NCBI GenBank assembly: GCA_004376295.1
Contig: SOJZ01000039.1
Span: forward strand, 1 to 64,000
DNA from: Candidatus Bathyarchaeota archaeon
Lineage (GTDB): Archaea > Thermoproteota > Bathyarchaeia > Bathyarchaeales > Bathyarchaeaceae
Reading direction: 5' to 3'
Length of the DNA stretch: 64,000 bases
The translations under genes and the position numbers were made by a program. Below are positions 33,752 through 41,227 of this stretch, piece by piece (position 1 is the stretch's first letter; each line of letters opens with the position of its first letter). The notes below the pieces were generated by a model that worked only from the letters and a program-made list of their open reading frames with translations, searched no databases and had not been told where the DNA came from.

Positions 33752-34043
33752 ACGACCCCCCTAGGTAGGGGATCCTGCGGTTAAGGAGTACGTGCGCGTT
33801 TGCAACATCACATGAAAACTCGCGTCCTCCAATATAGCCGCCATCTTTTCCCATCTTTCTGCATCTATTCCTATCTTTTCCTATCTTTCTATATCTTTTT
33901 GTATCTTTTCCCATCTATTCCTATCGTGGGATAAACCGTTTTCAAGCTTATTTTCAAAAAACCAACGAAAAACAAGCTTTGTGAAGAACAAAAAAATTTT
34001 AGGGGGGGTCTATAAGAGAGAGAGACACACAAATAACATAACA
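33752..34043 (+). repeat. Dispersed element with 10-bp periodic repeat, copy 1
   Basis: This shares most of its ~290 bases with 39680-40042. Parts in order: a CCCCCTAGGTAGGGG palindrome (33755-33769); GGTTAAGGAG; ACGTGCGCGTTTGCA; CATCACATGA; eight units of the 10-mer (C)TATCTTTTC and variants in perfect 10-base register (33841-33925) closing in ATCGTGGGATAAACCG; then TTTTCAAGCTT and AAGCTTTGTGAAGAAC in a loose inverted arrangement; an A/T run; TTTTAGGGGGGG; and AGAGAGAGA. No gene is inside. The layout (iteron-like array beside an A/T-rich stretch) resembles a replication or partition site, but this is inference. Confidence 0.75.
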
Positions 34044-34064
34044 AAAAACCCATAAAAGACATAA

Positions 34065-34282
34065 TTGCACCATACAAAGAGATCATAGCAGAAACAACCG
34101 AAAAACCACCAGAAACAACACAAACAATAACCATGGAAACCCTAGAAGACCTAACAAAAATAGCAGAAAACCTAGTTAAGCCGATTCTACACAAAAAAGG
34201 ACCCAAAACCAACGGACAAACAACATAGACATTCTACATACTAGACAACAACACAAAATACCAATACAAAACAAAAGCATAA
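34065..34282 (+). pseudogene. DUF5305 3'-end remnant 2
   Basis: The largest remnant: PIKDIIAPYKEIIAETTEKP, then METLEDLTKIAENLVKPILH, then GQTT, a TAG, and TFYILDNNTKYQYKTKA with a TAA at the end. It aligns with the last ~100 residues of the intact DUF5305 protein at 29966 (DIIGPYEEIIAEAAQEV, then TLEDLVKIADTLERPILH). It lies directly after the 10-bp-periodic element. Confidence 0.75.
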
Positions 34283-34285
34283 CAA

Positions 34286-34538
34286 ACCAAACAAAGAAAG
34301 CCTACTTAAATCCCAGTTTTTCCCAAAACAGATAAACCTTCGTTTGAGCAAGAAAGCTAAGCCTTTTCAAAGCTTTCGCCAAATCTAAAAGACAATTTAT
34401 TATCAATGAAACAATACGCTTGGTGCTTGACGCCTTCTAGCATAACTTTAAACTCGTAAAGGCTAACACGCTTAAATGAGAATACATGACATAAACCTAA
34501 AATAACAACCCAGCCCATTATATCCGCAGGGTTCAAGA
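34286..34538. other. Non-coding or decayed stretch
   Basis: On the minus strand there is a broken frame (FKRVSLYEFKVMLEGVKHQA, then after a frame change ALKRLSFLAQTKVYLFWEKL to a TAG near 34302) that reads like the end of a lost gene. I cannot name it. Confidence 0.35.
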
Positions 34539-34751
34539 ATGGGCGAAGTCGTTTACCAAGCACCTGAAATAAGCATGGAAGAGTACAAAAAATACAGGGG
34601 AAAGCATGTTGCAATCTTTAAGGGCAAAATAGTCACTGCGGGAACCACAGCTAAAGAAGCTTTAACCAACGCCCTAAAGAAACATCCTAACGCAAAAACC
34701 AGCCAAATAGCCCTTCACTACATCTGCCCAGCTGAGGAACTCATACTTTGA
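34539..34751 (+). CDS. DUF5678-family small protein
   Basis: A 70-residue protein: EYKKYRGKHVAIFKGKIVTA, then GTTAKEALTNALKKHPNAKT and IALHYICPAEE. This is the DUF5678 pattern, a small alpha/beta protein usually found beside retropepsin-like aspartyl protease genes. It overlaps the following protease-like gene by 4 bases, as in other archaea and bacteria carrying this pair. Function is unknown; a toxin-antitoxin-like role has been considered only by analogy. Confidence 0.75.
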   Translation: MGEVVYQAPEISMEEYKKYRGKHVAIFKGKIVTAGTTAKEALTNALKKHPNAKTSQIALHYICPAEELIL

Positions 34752-35157
34752 AGCGATACGCATTCAAATACACCACGGAGCTTACAAGAAGGGGTGCCAT
34801 TCACAGACCCATAGCACATCTTTATCTTCAATCAAAAGGAGACGAATGGTTCCTTTTTTACCCCTATGTGGATTCAGGAGCAGATATTTCCCTATTCACA
34901 AGAAGCGATGCTGAATTGCTAAATCTCGAATTACGTGAAGGTGAGTATAGACCTATCATGGGTATAGGTAAAGTTATGTTACCAACATACATCCATAAGG
35001 CGCACATGAAAATAGGTGATTTGCAGTTTGACCAAACGTAGCATTCGCCAACTCTGACGAAGTACCACGCCTCATCGGAAGAGAAACAATATTCAGAAAG
35101 TTTAAAATAACATTTGACGAAGCAAATTTACAAACAGTTTTTGAAACATACGAATAA
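34748..35157 (+). pseudogene. Retropepsin-like aspartyl protease, frameshifted
   Basis: The first frame gives 97 residues with the aspartyl protease signature FYPYVDSGADISLFTR (DSGA in place of DTGA) and IMGIGKVMLPTYIHKAHMKI, ending at a TAG (35039-35041). One frame over, the protein continues VAFANSDEVPRLIGRETIFR and FKITFDEANLQ to a TAA at 35157, the expected second half of the domain. A single-base change near 35036 would restore a ~136-residue protein. It is either broken or a sequencing error. Confidence 0.75.
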
Positions 35158-35681
35158 AATAGCGGATTAACCGAATTTCCTTGGAAGTCGTTTTATAAAC
35201 CGTCTTTACATCTTTTTCCACCGAAACAAGACGCAAGTATTGATTAAGCTACTCAAAACTCAGGTTCGTCTCTAACACGCCATTATAAAATATTTCGTAG
35301 CATCAGGTTGTCAGCCAAACCCGAAACACTTGAAGACTTGCGAAAATAGCGGAAACCCCTTGCAAGACCAATACTACACACAACAAAAGACAAAACACAC
35401 ACATTCTACATACTAGGCAACAACACAAAATACCAATACAAAACCACAGCCCCAGCCAAAGCATAACCATCAGCATCAGGCCCTACGACCCAGGAAAAAA
35501 GATCAGAATGATATCAACCTCTCCACCATACTCGACAACTGTAGGCAGAAGACAGATACCCATAAATCACGGTATCCCCCTCAAAAACCGAAAAACCTTA
35601 CAACACCAGAATACACTTTTATGCGTATCAACAACCTTTCAGCCATTTGAAGTTTCAAAGTGAAGAATCTTAAATATTCGA
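35158..35681. repeat. Repeat-rich decayed stretch with DUF5305 remnant 3
   Basis: No intact gene. CTCTAACACGCCATT (35269-35283) recurs at 39247-39261. GCATCAGGTTGTCAGCCAAA (35298-35317), extending through CCCGAAACA, recurs at 36427-36446. From 35329 a DUF5305 tail remnant reads LEDL, then THTFYILGNNTKYQYKTTAP and AKA with a TAA at 35464; it keeps the His where remnants 1 and 2 have the stop. The remainder (35465-35681) shows nothing I can name apart from the promoter region of the next gene. Confidence 0.6.
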
Positions 35682-35957
35682 GTGAAGAAATACAACTTGT
35701 GGTGTAATGCTTTGACAACTGAAGAGAGCCTTCTAAACCGAATAGTCGTAAATCCTAAGGTTATGACTGGAAAACCCGTAATTAAAGGCATCAGAATCCC
35801 CGTGGAACAAGTCTTGAGGCTGCTGGCTCAGGGATTACCTTTCGATGAGATTTTAAAAGACTATTCCCACCTGAAAAAAGACGATATTATGGCAGCTTTG
35901 CTTTACGCGGCTAAGGTTATGGGCAAAGAGGAAGTTTATCCCGTAACACTGGAATGA
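35682..35957 (+). CDS. DUF433 antitoxin
   Basis: A 91-residue DUF433 protein: NRIVVNPKVMTGKPVIKGIR, IPVEQVLRLLAQGLPFDEIL, then LKKDDIMAALLYAA. The domain is a helix-turn-helix-like fold found as the antitoxin of DUF5615 PIN-like proteins, and the toxin follows after 7 bases. The GTG start gives a 12-residue extension; TTG at 35712 is an alternative. Confidence 0.85.
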   Translation: MKKYNLWCNALTTEESLLNRIVVNPKVMTGKPVIKGIRIPVEQVLRLLAQGLPFDEILKDYSHLKKDDIMAALLYAAKVMGKEEVYPVTLE

Positions 35958-35964
35958 GGCTGCT

Positions 35965-36312
35965 TTGCTGAGGTTTTTAGTCGACGAAAGCACAGGCATA
36001 AACGTTTCCGAAAAATTAAAGCAGACGGGCTTCGACCCCGTCTCGGTTATAAAAATCATGAGGGGCGCCGAAGACATAGATGTCATAAAGAGAGCTAAAA
36101 AGACAAATCGCATAATCGTCACTAACGACAAGGATTTCGGGTGGCTGGCAACAATCTACAAACCACCAGGCCTAATACTCCTCAGACTGAAAAAAGAAAC
36201 CATAGAAAGGAAGATTGGAGTAATACACAACATCATAAACAAACATCCAAACTCCATTTACGGCAGTATAATAATCGCGACGGAAAAGAAGATTAGAATT
36301 AGATCGCTATGA
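35965..36312 (+). CDS. DUF5615 PIN-like toxin
   Basis: A 115-residue Mut7-C/DUF5615-type PIN relative with a TTG start. Conserved acidic motifs are FLVDESTGINVSEKLKQTGF, RGAEDIDVIKRAK and IIVTNDKDFGWLA. RIRSL closes the C-terminus. It is the predicted ribonuclease toxin of the DUF433 pair. Confidence 0.85.
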   Translation: MLRFLVDESTGINVSEKLKQTGFDPVSVIKIMRGAEDIDVIKRAKKTNRIIVTNDKDFGWLATIYKPPGLILLRLKKETIERKIGVIHNIINKHPNSIYGSIIIATEKKIRIRSL

Positions 36313-36591
36313 AGACATTCTAACGCAGGAAAAAGGTTGCACACCCTTCATTCACACCTCACCAACGTCCCTTCAATGCCACACACCTTCCACCACTTCT
36401 CTGACAACCATTACAAAATGTTTTGCAGCATCAGGTTGTCAGCCAAACCCGAAACATATACAACATTAGAATATGCTTTTTATCTAACAAACAAAGCCCC
36501 TAGTAACGGCCTGCACACTAATTTATATGCCTCTGCTCAAACCTTCTCACCCATGCATCTCCTCCAGAATCTTTGAAAACCTCTGCTTAAA
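36313..36591. repeat. Intergenic stretch with dispersed repeat
   Basis: ATGTTTTGCAGCATCAGGTT and the following GTCAGCCAAACCCGAAACA (36418-36455) repeat the segment at 35290-35327. A relative of the ATGTTTTGC part lies at 39268. No gene is supported. Confidence 0.5.
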
Positions 36592-36720
36592 TCAGTCAAA
36601 TCCTTCAACAACAATCCAAACCCTTTCTAAATTCACACCAAAGTATCCGTGGATAAGAACATCCCTGATTCTGGCTATTTGACGCCAAGGCATATCTACG
36701 TATTTCTCCCGCAAACCCCC
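36592..36720 (-). pseudogene. Truncated DUF86/HepT-like HEPN fragment
   Basis: The frame GLREKYVDMPWRQIARIRDV continues as LIHGYFGVNLERVWIVVEGF and ends at a TGA (36592). This is the C-terminal part of a DUF86 HEPN toxin, including the RxxLIHGYF version of the Rx4HxY active-site motif. The N-terminal two thirds are absent. It marks a third HEPN/MNT locus lost from this zone. Confidence 0.7.
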
Positions 36721-36839
36721 TCTTTTTCAAAGTTTACGAGAGGATAAAGGATTGTTTTAGGATTCGATTGTAATGGTGAGATAAAGGTTTTTAGAACAAC
36801 TAGTAGTGATTCCCACAAACGCTTTTTTCTGCAGAAGAA

Positions 36840-37445
36840 TCAGACTTCAGACAAAAATTCTCTACCCATTCCTTCTTCTAGAATTTCTCTGATTCTTGCC
36901 ACAAATTCCCTTGCATCAGTTAAAGCTCTTTCAGCAAGTCCTTTTTGCGTTATGAAACTCGTATCATACGAAGCTTTCTCCCTTTCCCCCTTCTTCTCAA
37001 CAAGCTTTTGTACATCTTGCCTTGCCAAAGCTCCTATAATATCCAAGTAAATCAAGTACTCTTCGCCAAGTCTCTTCCTCTTATGCACATAATAGTAAAT
37101 CAACGCACAAACCGTTGCAGCATGAGTCTCGCCTTCCTTTCTCACAGCAGCTAACGAAGATAGTGAAGCCTGATACATTGCATAGTAACAAATAGTAATG
37201 ACCCAGTCGAAATAATTCTCCCTTTCATACCTAAAAGCTGCTTCGCCTTCATGCATAGCAAAAACTTTGTTTGCTAGGTCTAGATTGTGATATGCTTTCC
37301 TCAAATGCCCCAAAACATTATCTTGGGCAATCCTTATTGACAAGGTTTTGATGGCTGCGATTCTTGGCTTTTCAAAAAACTTCATGGACCTTTCGCAAAG
37401 CTTAGCACTTTGCAACCAGTCTTGCCATGTTGGTAGCCTTGTCAT
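36840..37445 (-). CDS. HEPN-domain protein (partner of MNT at 37442)
   Basis: A 201-residue, mostly helical protein with the HEPN layout: LGHLRKAYHNLDLANKVFAM, NYFDWVITICYYAMYQASLS, THAATVCALIYYYVHKRKRL, and a long C-terminal helix pair. It overlaps the upstream nucleotidyltransferase by 4 bases (ATGA). HEPN proteins paired with MNT enzymes are toxins or RNA-binding partners. I do not see a clean Rx4-6H motif, so this one may be a non-nucleolytic member. Confidence 0.75.
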   Translation of the reverse strand: MTRLPTWQDWLQSAKLCERSMKFFEKPRIAAIKTLSIRIAQDNVLGHLRKAYHNLDLANKVFAMHEGEAAFRYERENYFDWVITICYYAMYQASLSSLAAVRKEGETHAATVCALIYYYVHKRKRLGEEYLIYLDIIGALARQDVQKLVEKKGEREKASYDTSFITQKGLAERALTDAREFVARIREILEEGMGREFLSEV

Positions 37446-38089
37446 CGAATCACTCTCGACAACATATGATAGTGCCTCTCCTGTCCAAAGAGAACAATGC
37501 CATCTTCTAATATATCAGCAGCAAACCTTTTTTTGTCTTTGATGCTTTTCTCAAAATCCTTTGTCAATATAACAACTGGCGCTAGCTTGGCTGGATGTCT
37601 TCCACTGACTTCATCAGCTAACCTATCAACAGAATTCATCAACTTGTTGAACTGCTCTTCTGCAGAATTCGGTGCAATAACAAGAATATCTATGTCACTT
37701 CTTGGAGTGACCTCGCCTCGAGCCGCACTCCCAAACAATATTATCGATTGAACCTCAGGAGCAAAGTCAGAAACCCTTTTCGTAAAATCTTCCAAAACCC
37801 AAGCAAGCCTTCTTTTTTCTTTGTAAAGCTTTTCTCTCTTATCAATCTCAAAAAGTTCACACAATTTTCTTGTTCTTGGATTTGTCAAGTTAAGCTTGTA
37901 ATATTTCTCTTGGCCCCCAGTCTTTTGCTCCACCAAACCTTCCTTTGCGAGTTTACTAAATTCTGAAGAGACTGTTCCTACACCTACTCTTGACAGCCTA
38001 GCGAGCTCTCTAGTGTAATACCATCTGCTTAGATCCTTGCTCATGGTTTTTAGAATTAGAATAATCTTGGGAGTAAGCAATTCTGACAT
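37442..38089 (-). CDS. Winged-helix plus MNT nucleotidyltransferase
   Basis: A 215-residue fusion. Residues 1-75 are a winged helix (LSRWYYTRELARLSRVGVGT, then FSKLAKEGLVEQKTGGQEKY). Residues 105-200 are a minimal nucleotidyltransferase with IILFGSAARGEVTPRSDIDILV, the GSxxRGx-SDID metal/nucleotide motif. The winged helix suggests autoregulation. The enzyme probably modifies its HEPN partner encoded directly downstream. Confidence 0.85.
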   Translation of the reverse strand: MSELLTPKIILILKTMSKDLSRWYYTRELARLSRVGVGTVSSEFSKLAKEGLVEQKTGGQEKYYKLNLTNPRTRKLCELFEIDKREKLYKEKRRLAWVLEDFTKRVSDFAPEVQSIILFGSAARGEVTPRSDIDILVIAPNSAEEQFNKLMNSVDRLADEVSGRHPAKLAPVVILTKDFEKSIKDKKRFAADILEDGIVLFGQERHYHMLSRVIR

Positions 38090-38159
38090 AATTTGTACAT
38101 TATGAAAGCAAGTTTATAAACGTTCATTTTTTTGAACAGGCGTTCAGTTTTTTGAACGC

Positions 38160-38262
38160 TGCATACACGCATTAAACCGATTCTCCACAAAAAAAGGACC
38201 TAAAACAAAACACACATTCTATATACTAGACAACAACACAAAATACCAATACAAAACGTAAA
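38160..38262 (+). pseudogene. DUF5305 3'-end remnant 4
   Basis: A short remnant: PILHKK, then after a frame change KGPKTKHTFYILDNNTKYQY and KT with a TAA at 38262. The last ~45 bases are nearly identical to remnants 1-3. Confidence 0.7.
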
Positions 38263-38346
38263 CACAAATCGGAACCCAACAGGGCGAAAGAAAAGGACAT
38301 ACAGAACTAAAGCTGAAACAATATACAAGCTCAGGGATAATTTTCA

Positions 38347-38772
38347 TCATTTTCTGAGAAACGAACCTATTTCTTTCCTGAACTCTTTGAAATCTTTAAT
38401 ACTCCCCAAATTCTCAAATATAAGTTCATCGTCAACTTCAGCATATCTATGAACCAGAATGTTCCTAAAACCTCTCATCGATTTTAGCTTTCCCTTCATT
38501 TCTCTGGATATGATTTTTTCCTTCTCCAACTTTTCGAACAAATCTTCTTCCTCAGCTGGAAGCCCAAGCCTCAAACCCTTCACCATAAGAGCGCATATAT
38601 CTATCACACATTCTATCAGAATATGCAAAACTCTTTCGCAAGACCTCTTTTTTTCTATAGAGTTTACATATTCTTCATAGCTTTTCGGCATAACACTTTC
38701 AAGCTCACTTGTATAAGAATCTAATTCATCCAGCTTAGATAAAACTCTATTTTTATCGAGCATACAAAACAC
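38347..38772 (-). CDS. hepT: HepT-like HEPN toxin
   Basis: A 141-residue DUF86/HepT-type protein: LDELDSYTSELESVMPKSYE, VLHILIECVIDICALMVKGL, then MKGKLKSMRGFRNILVHRYA, which contains the complete Rx4HxY ribonuclease motif (R-NILV-H-R-Y). Its upstream gene, overlapping by 20 bases, is a MntA-type nucleotidyltransferase; in characterised pairs MntA adds AMP to the HepT tyrosine to neutralise it. Confidence 0.88.
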   Translation of the reverse strand: MFCMLDKNRVLSKLDELDSYTSELESVMPKSYEEYVNSIEKKRSCERVLHILIECVIDICALMVKGLRLGLPAEEEDLFEKLEKEKIISREMKGKLKSMRGFRNILVHRYAEVDDELIFENLGSIKDFKEFRKEIGSFLRK

Positions 38773-39133
38773 CTTCTAAATAAGAAAGATATCTAGGCTT
38801 GAAATATTCAAACTGCCTTATCGTGGAAAAACTCAAATCATACAATAAATCTTCATTCCTGCAGAAGATCGTCTTACCCTCTTTAAGAACCCTCATCTTT
38901 ATGTACAAAGGAAGCTGTTGAAATATCTGTATATCCATGTTTGGGAAGGCCGTCAGGTACTCTAACCTTTTCTTTGATAAAAATAAGCGATCAAATTTTC
39001 CTTGTTTCAAAACCACACAGACATCCATGTCAGAAAATTTTTCGTTTCTTGCATAACTTCCGAATAACATTACAGCTAGGACATCCCCGTCATTCCTTGC
39101 CTTTTCCGAAATTTTTTTAAGTTCTTTTAACAT
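38753..39133 (-). CDS. mntA: MntA-like nucleotidyltransferase antitoxin
   Basis: A 126-residue minimal nucleotidyltransferase: VMLFGSYARNEKFSDMDVCVVL carries the GSxARx-SDxD motif and LTAFPNMDIQIFQQLP follows. It overlaps hepT by 20 bases. It is expected to adenylylate and silence HepT. Confidence 0.88.
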   Translation of the reverse strand: MLKELKKISEKARNDGDVLAVMLFGSYARNEKFSDMDVCVVLKQGKFDRLFLSKKRLEYLTAFPNMDIQIFQQLPLYIKMRVLKEGKTIFCRNEDLLYDLSFSTIRQFEYFKPRYLSYLEGVLYAR

Positions 39134-39134
39134 G

Positions 39135-39679
39135 AAAAATATTCACCTCTTTTTCATATCAACACTTTTTGGTTCCGGGTCCGAAGAAAAATTTTGTTTC
39201 TTCAACATACCTCTTCATTGTTTACCACTCTAACTTCCATCGGATTCTCTAACACGCCATTTCATATAATGTTTTGCGTATGAAGTTGCCGAAGCATGAG
39301 ACGTACGCACAATCTACAGACCATCCCAAAACCCATAGAACACGTAATCAGGACTCAAAACAACACACACAAAATACGAATACACAGCCACTACCCCCGA
39401 ACAAAACCTAACAAACCCAGAGAAACGTGCCCACAACCTATACATAATTTTCATCACACTATCCCATCAACCACATCAGAAGTAGGAACAATCCCCGCAA
39501 CATCCAAGTTTTTTTTCTCCATTTCATTAATACGATTCTCCATCGAACCCCACTCTTGAAAAACCAGTATGACAAACCCCTAGGCATAAAAATAATATTC
39601 CTTGAAAAACAAACACGACATGCGGAACAAGGCCTCACCGATCTCCCTCAAACGGACCAATATCACCATTCAAAACCGA
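39135..39679. repeat. Decayed intergenic stretch with DUF5305 remnant 5
   Basis: No intact gene. CTCTAACACGCCATT (39247-39261) and ATGTTTTGC (39268-39276) are copies of the repeats at 35.27 and 36.42 kb. From about 39361 the frame THTKYEYTATTPEQN is a weak fifth copy of the DUF5305 C-terminus (compare NTKYQYKTTAP in remnant 3). The rest is C/A-rich sequence in which I recognise nothing. Confidence 0.5.
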
Positions 39680-40042
39680 CTACTCCCCTAGATAGGGAAA
39701 ACTGCTGTTAAGGAGCACGTGCGCGTTTGCACCATCACATGAACACCCGAATTCTCCAATACAGCCGCCGTCGATTCCCACCTTCTTGCATCTTTTCCCA
39801 TCTTTTAGTATCTTTTCCTATCTTTTTCCACCTTTTCCTATCTTTTCGTATCTTTTCCCATCTATTCCTATCGTGGGATAAACCGTTTTCAAGCTTAATT
39901 TCAAAAAACAAACCAAAAACAAGCTTTGTGAAGAACAAAAAATTTTAGGGGGGGGTCTAGAGAGAGACATATGAAACTATAAAAAAATTAGGGGGGGCTA
40001 TAGGGGGGTCTAAAGAGAGAGAAACACGCAGATAACGTAACA
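39680..40042 (+). repeat. Dispersed element with 10-bp periodic repeat, copy 2
   Basis: Second copy of the element at 33752-34043, with the same order of parts: TCCCCTAGATAGGGA; GTTAAGGAG; CACGTGCGCGTTTGCA; CATCACATGA; about ten 10-base units (39771-39870) with consensus TCTTTTCCYA; ATCGTGGGATAAACCG; the two AAGCTT sites; and AAAATTTTAGGGGGGGG. The 3' end differs: the (A)TTAGGGGGGG-TCTA-AGAGAGA unit is repeated, giving an extra ~60 bases. The periodic array has more units than copy 1, so it has expanded or contracted. Confidence 0.75.
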
Positions 40043-40082
40043 AACACAAGCACAAATAGTCGAAACATTCATAAACCTGATC

Positions 40083-40090
40083 TATATAAA
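40083..40090 (+). promoter_or_regulatory. TATA box of ribosomal protein operon
   Basis: TATATAAA lies 57 bases before the L7Ae start codon, with AGGGGTGA at about 40118-40125 in between. Confidence 0.5.
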
Positions 40091-40146
40091 AACTCAGACA
40101 CATAAAACTTAAAAAGGGGTGAAGGATCACGTCCAGACCATTTTAC

Positions 40147-40515
40147 ATGAAATTTGAAATACCAAAAGAAATAGCAGACGCAACATACGAAGCCCTACAA
40201 ATAGCTGCACAAACAGGCTCCACATGCAAAGGCACAAACGAAACAACCAAAGCAATAGAAAGAGGACAAGCAAAACTAGTAGTCATAGCCGAAGACGTAG
40301 ACCCACCAGAAGTCGTCGCTCATCTCCCCATACTCTGCGACGAACGCAAAATCCCATACGTCTTCGTACCAAACAAAGAAAAACTCGGAACCTCCGCAGG
40401 AATAGACGTACCCGCAGCCTCAGTATGCATAACCGAAGTCGGCGACGCAACAGAATTAGTCAAAGAAATCTCCAGCAAAATTGAAGAATTGAAAAAGAAG
40501 GGCCACAGCGAATGA
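40147..40515 (+). CDS. rpl7ae: Ribosomal protein L7Ae
   Basis: A 122-residue L7Ae protein: [60 protein letters not shown] and [10 protein letters not shown] are all typical. Besides its place in the large subunit, archaeal L7Ae binds kink-turns in C/D and H/ACA guide RNAs and RNase P RNA. It overlaps rps28e by 4 bases. An in-frame stop lies 27 bases upstream, which limits the start. Confidence 0.96.
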   Translation: MKFEIPKEIADATYEALQIAAQTGSTCKGTNETTKAIERGQAKLVVIAEDVDPPEVVAHLPILCDERKIPYVFVPNKEKLGTSAGIDVPAASVCITEVGDATELVKEISSKIEELKKKGHSE

Positions 40516-40730
40516 CCGCGGAAGCAGAAGGACTAATACCAGCCGAAGTCATTCAAATAATCGGCCGAACAGGAACAACAGGCCAAATCACACAAGTTAG
40601 AGTTCGCGTACTCGAAGGCAGAGACAGAGGCCGCATCATAACCAGAAACGTAAAAGGCCCAGTACGCACCAACGACATCCTCATGCTAAGAGAAACAGAC
40701 CGCGAAGCAAGGAAAATGAGACGACGATAA
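40512..40730 (+). CDS. rps28e: Ribosomal protein S28e
   Basis: A 72-residue S28e protein with [40 protein letters not shown] and the terminal [14 protein letters not shown]. It is a small-subunit protein specific to archaea and eukaryotes, co-transcribed with L7Ae and L24e. Confidence 0.96.
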   Translation: MTAEAEGLIPAEVIQIIGRTGTTGQITQVRVRVLEGRDRGRIITRNVKGPVRTNDILMLRETDREARKMRRR

Positions 40731-40744
40731 CAGAGGTTTCGCTG

Positions 40745-40942
40745 ATGCCAAAGCCTCGACATTGCTCATTCTGCGGAAACGAGTTTCCACCTGGCACAGG
40801 CATCATGTACGTGAAAAACGATGGAACAACCCTTTGGTTTTGTTCAAGCAAATGCAGAAAAAGCTCAACAAAGCTGAAACGAGATTCACGCAAGGTTCGA
40901 TGGACAAAATATTTTGGAAAAGAAGAGAGAGGAAAGGCATAG
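40745..40942 (+). CDS. rpl24e: Ribosomal protein L24e
   Basis: A 65-residue zinc-binding L24e: [13 protein letters not shown], then [11 protein letters not shown] supplies the CxxC...CxxxC ligands, followed by [10 protein letters not shown]. It is third in the operon. In many archaea ndk follows before infB; here the 285 bases to infB contain no ndk. Confidence 0.95.
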   Translation: MPKPRHCSFCGNEFPPGTGIMYVKNDGTTLWFCSSKCRKSSTKLKRDSRKVRWTKYFGKEERGKA

Positions 40943-41227
40943 TCAAGTATGCACATGTCTTTTCAAAATAGAACCCACCAAAAATAGTCATGAGTATGTT
41001 GTCAAAAGCAAAGCATTTTCAACGGACTCTAACTGCATAAATCTCCTTCCACACAATACTTGAGGTAAATACTTTTCCTTAAACGTCTGCTTGAGTGAAA
41101 TGTGTTACTAGTATCCCTCATGGGTTCACGGCATTAACTTGTTGGCGAAACAATTTATAACATTGATGCACTACTCATGATGAGACTGGTTGGTCACGGT
41201 TTCCAATGAGAAAAGAGGGTAAACCAA
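40943..41227 (+). promoter_or_regulatory. Gap before infB with TATA box
   Basis: No gene. ATTTATAA at 41153-41160, 68 bases before the infB start, is a likely TATA box, and GAGGGTA just before the ATG is a weak ribosome site. infB therefore appears to have its own promoter. Confidence 0.45.

Noticed and set aside
33726-33914. Lys/Arg/Asp-rich 62-codon minus-strand frame
   Set aside because: It is a translation of the 10-base periodic repeat; copy 2 of the element does not preserve the same product.
33841-33925. CRISPR array
   Set aside because: The units are 10 bases with no unique spacers and no cas genes are in the window.
32540-34230. In-frame TAG as pyrrolysine codon in DUF5305 remnants
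   Set aside because: The TAG is shared by two truncated copies only; intact genes and remnants 3 and 4 have sense codons there, so it is inherited decay.
36337-36576. 79-codon frame on the plus strand
   Set aside because: It spans a dispersed non-coding repeat, and its product resembles no protein and has no ribosome site.
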